A stretch of DNA of 10,135 nucleotides. Source: an uncultured Clostridia bacterium (GTDB taxonomy: Bacteria > Bacillota > Clostridia > Lachnospirales > CAG-274). The stretch is taken from positions 1 to 10,135 of the forward strand of contig CANQBT010000077.1 in assembly GCA_947589405.1 (NCBI GenBank). The letters are read 5' to 3'. The position numbers and the translations under genes are program-made. Shown piece after piece: positions 6,738 through 10,135 of this stretch (position 1 is the stretch's first letter; each line of letters opens with the position of its first letter). The notes beneath the pieces are model-generated. The model saw nothing but the letters and a program-made list of their open reading frames with translations. It had not been told where the DNA came from and did no database searches.

Positions 6738-6835
6738 TAAATAGAGGAGTATAAGGGACGCCTTAGGATTATGTTCCTCAAAGGCTTTAATAATGTTGAA
6801 AAAAACTATATTTCTAGCTAAAAAAAATGAGAAGA

Positions 6836-6931
6836 GCGAAACCCTGAGCTTCCCCTTCGTAAGGGGAAGTGGCAGCCCAACCATTTCGTTTAGTTGAGAT
6901 TACGCCTGCATTGGGCTGCCGATAGGGTCGC
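6836..6931 (+). repeat. Palindromic repeat element, copy B
   Basis: CTTCCCCTT (6849-6857) and AAGGGGAAG (6861-6869) form a 9-bp hairpin with a CGT loop. One base later GGCAGCCCAA (6871-6880) pairs perfectly with TTGGGCTGCC (6911-6920) across 30 nt. ACCCT (6841-6845) and AGGGT (6924-6928), extended by GCG/CGC (6836-6838, 6929-6931), can close the whole into a two-branched structure. The final GATAGGGTCG (6921-6930) parallels GGAAGGGTCG of copy A. It is likely the same repeat family in the opposite orientation. Confidence 0.65.
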
Positions 6932-7046
6932 CTATACTCATATAAACAAAAATTTATAAACCAAATAAAGCAGTTCACTATTTAAATTGTATTTTCTGTC
7001 TAAATGTTATTTTATCCACATTCTGCGTGTTTTTATTTGGCCGGTA

Positions 7047-7805
7047 TCATTTTTTCCCGAATACAAGCTTATACAAAGTAGGCTCTACATGATATTCCTC
7101 TATTATCTTGTCCAAAGCCTTGCGCTTTTTTCCCTTGTCCTTTTTGCCTGTTTTTACAGAGCGTATCATAATATTCTTGGGAGTATGCTCCATATCCACA
7201 AACTCCATTACCTGCACCTTATAACCCATTATTTCAATTATTGCGGCTCTTATGGAATCGGTAAGCAAGGCTGCAAAGCGTTCCTTTATGATACCGTACT
7301 CCAGCATTATATCCATATCCTCGTTTCTTATCTGTCCGAAAAGCTCATGCTGACAGCAGGGAACATTCATCATGACCCTACAGCCCCAGCGTATGCCATG
7401 ATAAATAGCATAGTCTGTAGCAGTATCGCAGGCATGAAGGGTTATTATCATTGAGATCCTGTTGTCCTTGTTTTCAATATCGGCAATATCCTTGCAGTAA
7501 AATTTAAGACCGTTAAATCCAAATTCCTCTGCCAACGAATTACAGTAGTCTACAACGTCCTTTTTAAGGTCATAGCCCTCTATGACAACATTTTTATTTT
7601 TCACTTCATTAAAATAATGGTACATGGCAAAGGTCAGATAGCTCTTGCCGCAGCCCATATCTATAATAGTGCTGTTTTCGGGGATTTCATTTTCTATATC
7701 CCTGAGCATTTCAAGAAATTTATTTATCTGTCTGAACTTTTTCTGTTTATGGCTATGTATATGGCCTTCCTTATCCATAAGCCCCAGTCTGTACATCCAG
7801 TCCAC
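7047..7805 (-). CDS. C-terminal catalytic fragment of the methyltransferase
   Basis: This piece carries the Rossmann-type SAM-binding domain: motif I IIDMGCGKSYLTFA (about 47-60, counted from GTG 7805), an acidic turn EGYDL (76-80), and the strongly conserved NVPCCQHEL (147-155) seen in this family, plus MEHTPKNIMIR (205-215). The last 35 residues are Lys-rich and then follow a YHVEPTLYKLVF ending. Restart of translation after the TAA could use GTG 7805 or ATG 7796. A weak AAGGCGAG-like site sits in the stop region (7809-7816). The substrate is unknown. Convincing independent expression cannot be shown from sequence. Confidence 0.55.
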   Translation of the reverse strand: MDWMYRLGLMDKEGHIHSHKQKKFRQINKFLEMLRDIENEIPENSTIIDMGCGKSYLTFAMYHYFNEVKNKNVVIEGYDLKKDVVDYCNSLAEEFGFNGLKFYCKDIADIENKDNRISMIITLHACDTATDYAIYHGIRWGCRVMMNVPCCQHELFGQIRNEDMDIMLEYGIIKERFAALLTDSIRAAIIEIMGYKVQVMEFVDMEHTPKNIMIRSVKTGKKDKGKKRKALDKIIEEYHVEPTLYKLVFGKK

Positions 7806-7814
7806 ATACTCGCC

Positions 7815-8210
7815 TTAGGCAAGTATATAGTTTTTGACATGGTCATGCTGAGTATTTACGGAATTGTCCATGTTTTCCTTAACGCCTGTTACAGTAAACT
7901 GCCTTTTCTTGTTCATAAGCACAGTACAGCTTATATTCGCCTTTATTTCGCATTGCTTGAAATTATTTTCCTCAACTGCGATTATCCGTTCTATTATCTC
8001 CTTTGGCATTACGTTCTTATGATATACCTTATCTCCCACAAAGCTGGAAAGCTGATACATAAGCTCGCCCTTTACAATGACCGGCTTTGCCTTTACCTTT
8101 GCAGTCATGCCCTCAGTCTTTTTAATGGGATTGCTTATTGTAACGGCAGATATGTTGTCTGTATCAATTATATTTTTAAGTTCGTTTATTACTTCTTTTG
8201 TATTCAGCAT
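7815..8210 (-). CDS. N-terminal fragment of the methyltransferase
   Basis: This 131-residue piece has no catalytic motif. It matches the N-terminal accessory region of the full-length methyltransferase family: a leading helix, a strand pair containing KAKPVIVKGELMYQLSSF (about 41-58), the H-K-N segment (about 64-66), and a tail ending in KNYILA that would normally run on into the catalytic domain. If translated alone it would be a domain without activity of its own that could perhaps bind the second fragment. Start and ribosome binding site are sound. Confidence 0.55.
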   Translation of the reverse strand: MLNTKEVINELKNIIDTDNISAVTISNPIKKTEGMTAKVKAKPVIVKGELMYQLSSFVGDKVYHKNVMPKEIIERIIAVEENNFKQCEIKANISCTVLMNKKRQFTVTGVKENMDNSVNTQHDHVKNYILA

Positions 8211-8212
8211 TA

Positions 8213-8470
8213 TTATTTACCCTTTTTCAACTCAAAGCCGTCCATGTCCACAAGTATAATATCATCGCCTATTTTCACAACAGAGCACCAGTTTATGAAC
8301 CTTTTGTCCTTCTTGCATAAAACAGAAAATATACCCTTCATGGCAACGGCTATTATCTGATGTATCGTACCGCAGCTGCAATCTACTATAACGTCCTCAA
8401 CGCAGCCCAGCCGTGCGCCGTCTCTTATGTTTATTACTTCCTTGTCAATAAGCGTCTGATTACCCTTCAT
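8213..8470 (-). CDS. YlmC/YmxH-family PRC-barrel protein
   Basis: The 85-residue protein matches the small PRC-barrel proteins of the YlmC/YmxH family found in spore-forming Firmicutes and often annotated as sporulation-related. Their exact role is not settled. Typical features are the N-terminal KEVINIRDGARLGCVEDV (10-27), where the Gly-x-x-Leu-Gly turn opens the barrel, the Cys-containing strand DCSCGTI (30-36), and the closing KIGDDIILVD (66-75). A single barrel fills the whole protein. ATG 8470 has AAGAGGTGG just upstream. The gene sits 18 nt after the hydrolase stop and 2 nt before the methyltransferase start, so it is translated within the same operon. Confidence 0.85.
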   Translation of the reverse strand: MKGNQTLIDKEVINIRDGARLGCVEDVIVDCSCGTIHQIIAVAMKGIFSVLCKKDKRFINWCSVVKIGDDIILVDMDGFELKKGK

Positions 8471-8488
8471 ATAACCACCTCTTATTGA

Positions 8489-9289
8489 TTATATGATGAA
8501 ATCCTCTCTTTTAAGCCAGTTACAGAAAAGAGAAAACCATTGCTCTGTTCCTTCAATGCCCTCAGCCATGTCAAGACCATGCTTTCCCTTTGGGAAAAGG
8601 TGAAGCTCGAAATACTGCTCCTTTTCCTTCATGGCAGAAGCAAACTCCAGAGAATTGCGGCAGTCCACGCTTTTGTCCTCAAAGGTATGCCATATAAAGG
8701 TATGAGGCATATCATCCCTTACATTCAGCTCACATGAAAGTCTGTCCCTTATATCATTGTTATCTCCGCATATATTATCCCCTGATCGCATATGCGAAAT
8801 AGGCTTTGTGATACTTACAACAGGATAGCACATACACAGCAGATCGGGTCTTGCGCTTATACTGTCAGCCTTGTCCACAGGCTCATATTCAAAGCTGTCA
8901 TAATACTCGGCACACAGACAGCTCAGATGACCTCCCGCACTAAAGCCCATAATACCTATTTTATCAGCGTCTATGCCGTATTTTTCAGCATTGTATCTTA
9001 TGTAACGCATTGCTCTTTTAACGTCCCAGAGGTATATCGGGTGCGCATATGGCTTGAGCCTGTAATACAGCACAAAGGCGCTTATGCCTTTTTCATTCAG
9101 CCTTTTTGCAACGTTTGCCCCCTCGTGGTCAGACATATGGTCATATCCTCCGCCGGGAAGAATAAGAAAACAGCTGTGCTTTTTTCCGTCATTTATGGCA
9201 AATCCTTCAAGCTCGGGTCTGTTTATATTGTGTTCGTTGTCGTATTCCTTTTTATAGCCTAAAGGAGTACCGTTCCATATATTTATCAT
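8489..9289 (-). CDS. Alpha/beta-hydrolase (esterase/lipase-like, BD-FAE type)
   Basis: This 266-residue cytoplasmic protein has the alpha/beta-hydrolase fold motifs of small esterases such as acetyl-xylan esterase-like and kynurenine-formamidase-like enzymes. The oxyanion-hole segment is PGGGY (45-49). The nucleophile elbow GFSAGG has S117. The acid is probably D205 in WHTFEDKSVD, and the histidine is H237 in GKHGLD. There is no signal peptide. The sequence opens with a short strand (INIWNGTPLGY) common in this group. ATG 9289 follows the map stop codon by two bases, and its ribosome binding site (ACGAGG) lies inside the last map codons, so translation is probably coupled. The substrate cannot be told: an acetyl ester or sugar ester is a guess from the family. 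Confidence 0.88.
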   Translation of the reverse strand: MINIWNGTPLGYKKEYDNEHNINRPELEGFAINDGKKHSCFLILPGGGYDHMSDHEGANVAKRLNEKGISAFVLYYRLKPYAHPIYLWDVKRAMRYIRYNAEKYGIDADKIGIMGFSAGGHLSCLCAEYYDSFEYEPVDKADSISARPDLLCMCYPVVSITKPISHMRSGDNICGDNNDIRDRLSCELNVRDDMPHTFIWHTFEDKSVDCRNSLEFASAMKEKEQYFELHLFPKGKHGLDMAEGIEGTEQWFSLFCNWLKREDFII

Positions 9290-9291
9290 AA

Positions 9292-10135
9292 TTACCTCGT
9301 AATAATTTCAACACCGTCTTCTGTTACGACTACAGTATGCTCCCATTGAGCCGAAAGGCTTCCGTCGGCAGTTGTAACGGTCCAGCCGTCCTCTTCGGAA
9401 ACATTACAATCCCATGTGCCTGCATTTATCATAGGCTCTACTGTAAACACCATATTTGGCACAAGCACCATTGTCTGTCTGTCTGTCCTGAAATGATTCA
9501 CAATAGGGTCGTTGTGAAAGTCCAGTCCCACTCCGTGACCGCATAGTGCTCTTACAACGCCATAGCCGTATTTATCGGTAATATCGTTTATAACATTGCC
9601 TATTTCCCCTACCGGCATATAGGGCTTTATGCATTCAATACCCTTGTACATACATTCCTTTGTCACCTCTGTAAGCTGTCTTGCCTCATCGCTGACATTT
9701 CCTATCATATACATTCTGCTCATGTCGGAATAATAGCCATGCAGTATTGTGGTAACATCTACATTTATAATATCTCCTTCCTTAAGCACGGTACTGTCGG
9801 GTATGCCATGACAGACAACATTATTTACAGATGTACAGCAATGCTTCGGAAAGCCCTCGTAATTATAGGGAGCGCATATCCCTCCCGCATCGTCAGTCAG
9901 CTTTGCCACAAGCTCATCTATTTCAAGGGTGGTCACGCCCTCTCTTACGAATTTATCCAGTTCGTCCATAATGGCAACAGATACCTTAGCGCTGTCACGT
10001 ATGCCCTGTATATCTTGCGGAGAAAGTATAAGATGCCTGTCAGGTAGAGGATAGCCCTCCTCCACAAATTTTTTTAAATTTTCCTCATCGCTTCTTTCAT
10101 GGCACTGCTTGTATTTTTTTCCGCAGCCGCACCAG
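9292..10135 (-). CDS. map: Methionine aminopeptidase with N-terminal SEC-C motif (5' end outside window)
   Basis: Type I methionine aminopeptidase removes the start methionine from new proteins. Counting from the GTG at 10065, the five metal ligands are D103 (NVDVT), D114 (YSDMSR), H177 (CGHGVG), E210 (FTVEP) and E242 (QWEHT). The substrate-binding H86 lies in VCHGIPD. The frame stays open upstream of that GTG to the window edge and encodes WCGCGKKYKQCH followed by a 12-residue acidic/basic linker. This is a SEC-C zinc motif whose first Cys probably lies just beyond position 10135. The true start is therefore outside the window, and the GTG is an internal valine. Several clostridial Map proteins carry this SEC-C tag, thought to aid ribosome or nucleic-acid association. 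It is the first visible gene of the minus-strand operon. Confidence 0.95.
   Translation of the reverse strand, partial: WCGCGKKYKQCHERSDEENLKKFVEEGYPLPDRHLILSPQDIQGIRDSAKVSVAIMDELDKFVREGVTTLEIDELVAKLTDDAGGICAPYNYEGFPKHCCTSVNNVVCHGIPDSTVLKEGDIINVDVTTILHGYYSDMSRMYMIGNVSDEARQLTEVTKECMYKGIECIKPYMPVGEIGNVINDITDKYGYGVVRALCGHGVGLDFHNDPIVNHFRTDRQTMVLVPNMVFTVEPMINAGTWDCNVSEEDGWTVTTADGSLSAQWEHTVVVTEDGVEIITR

Larger units (their letters stand above)
6561..7046. other. Convergent intergenic region with structured repeats
   Basis: These 486 nt lie between the 3' ends of thrS (plus) and the methyltransferase (minus). I see no supportable gene; the open frames are short and run through hairpins. The content is two dense hairpin clusters (6673-6737 and 6836-6931), whose high-GC, C/G-block sequence contrasts with the AT-rich flanks. 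No clear terminator for the minus-strand operon was found in the 100 nt after its stop codon. Confidence 0.7.
7047..8210 (-). pseudogene. SAM-dependent methyltransferase gene interrupted by one in-frame TAA
   Basis: Read as one frame from ATG (8210) to TGA (7047), this gene spans 387 codons, about the length I recall for its family (around 390-400 residues, Pfam Methyltransf_32-like). Codon 132 is TAA (7815-7817). The sequence on either side, K-N-Y-I-L-A / stop / G-E-Y-V-D-W-M-Y-R-L-G, is what intact relatives have (KNYIL-E-G-x-x-V-x-W/F-L-x-x-L-G), with the stop standing where an ordinary residue is expected. No frameshift or other damage is visible. One base change from GAA, CAA or AAA would explain it. 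The ATG lies two bases after the stop of the PRC-barrel gene, with AAAAAGGG as ribosome binding site, so the operon is otherwise normal. It may be a recent nonsense mutation, a read error, or a gene expressed as two pieces. Confidence 0.75.

Noticed and set aside
6546..6740. 64-codon plus-strand open frame after thrS
   Set aside because: It begins inside the thrS terminator hairpin, runs through the palindromic repeat and has no ribosome binding site.
6871..6920. CRISPR-like repeat or intrinsic terminator for the minus-strand operon
   Set aside because: There are only two dissimilar hairpin units without regular spacers, and no T run directly follows a stem on the minus strand.
10063..10065. 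GTG as the start codon of the methionine aminopeptidase
   Set aside because: The frame continues upstream and encodes a SEC-C zinc motif ending in YKQCH plus a linker, so this GTG is an internal valine and the gene is cut by the window edge.

Overview
The window looks like a chromosomal segment of a low-GC, Gram-positive Clostridia bacterium. The evidence is an AT-rich sequence with strong AGGAGG-type ribosome binding sites, TTG starts, a T-box riboswitch in front of threonyl-tRNA synthetase, a YlmC/YmxH-type PRC-barrel protein (a family typical of spore-forming lineages) and a SEC-C-tagged methionine aminopeptidase. I cannot name the genus. Most of the window is housekeeping DNA, and I see no convincing large undescribed system. 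The interest is in smaller oddities.

Left part, plus strand: an AT-rich non-coding stretch (about 1-451) holds a probable leftward promoter, a short palindrome and two 18-bp direct repeats. It is followed by a YibE/F-family membrane protein (452-1603, TTG start), then ftsH (1700-3592, TTG start, own extended -10 promoter), the membrane AAA+ zinc protease. Next is a two-gene type II toxin-antitoxin module (3649-4264): a RelB/DinJ-like ribbon-helix-helix antitoxin and a RelE/ParE-like toxin. Its promoter carries a perfect inverted repeat, as expected for an autoregulated operon. Ten bases after the toxin stop, a consensus sigma-A promoter starts a threonine T-box leader (about 4310-4520) controlling thrS (4546-6450), which ends in a hairpin terminator.

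Middle (6561-7046): a convergent intergenic region with no gene. It contains two elaborate hairpin clusters that look like two oppositely oriented copies of one palindromic repeat family.

Right part, minus strand: a tightly packed operon transcribed leftward. The order is map (methionine aminopeptidase with an N-terminal SEC-C zinc motif, 5' end outside the window), an alpha/beta-hydrolase esterase, a small PRC-barrel protein, and a SAM-dependent methyltransferase. The methyltransferase frame is interrupted by one in-frame TAA (7815-7817), with both halves otherwise intact.

Main points for a second look: the single TAA in the methyltransferase; a one-residue shortening of the HxxxH editing motif in ThrRS (here HTSH); the inverted pair of structured repeats; the toxin-antitoxin promoter/operator; and the TTG start of the yibE-like gene, which overlaps the stop of a possible 20-codon leader ORF.
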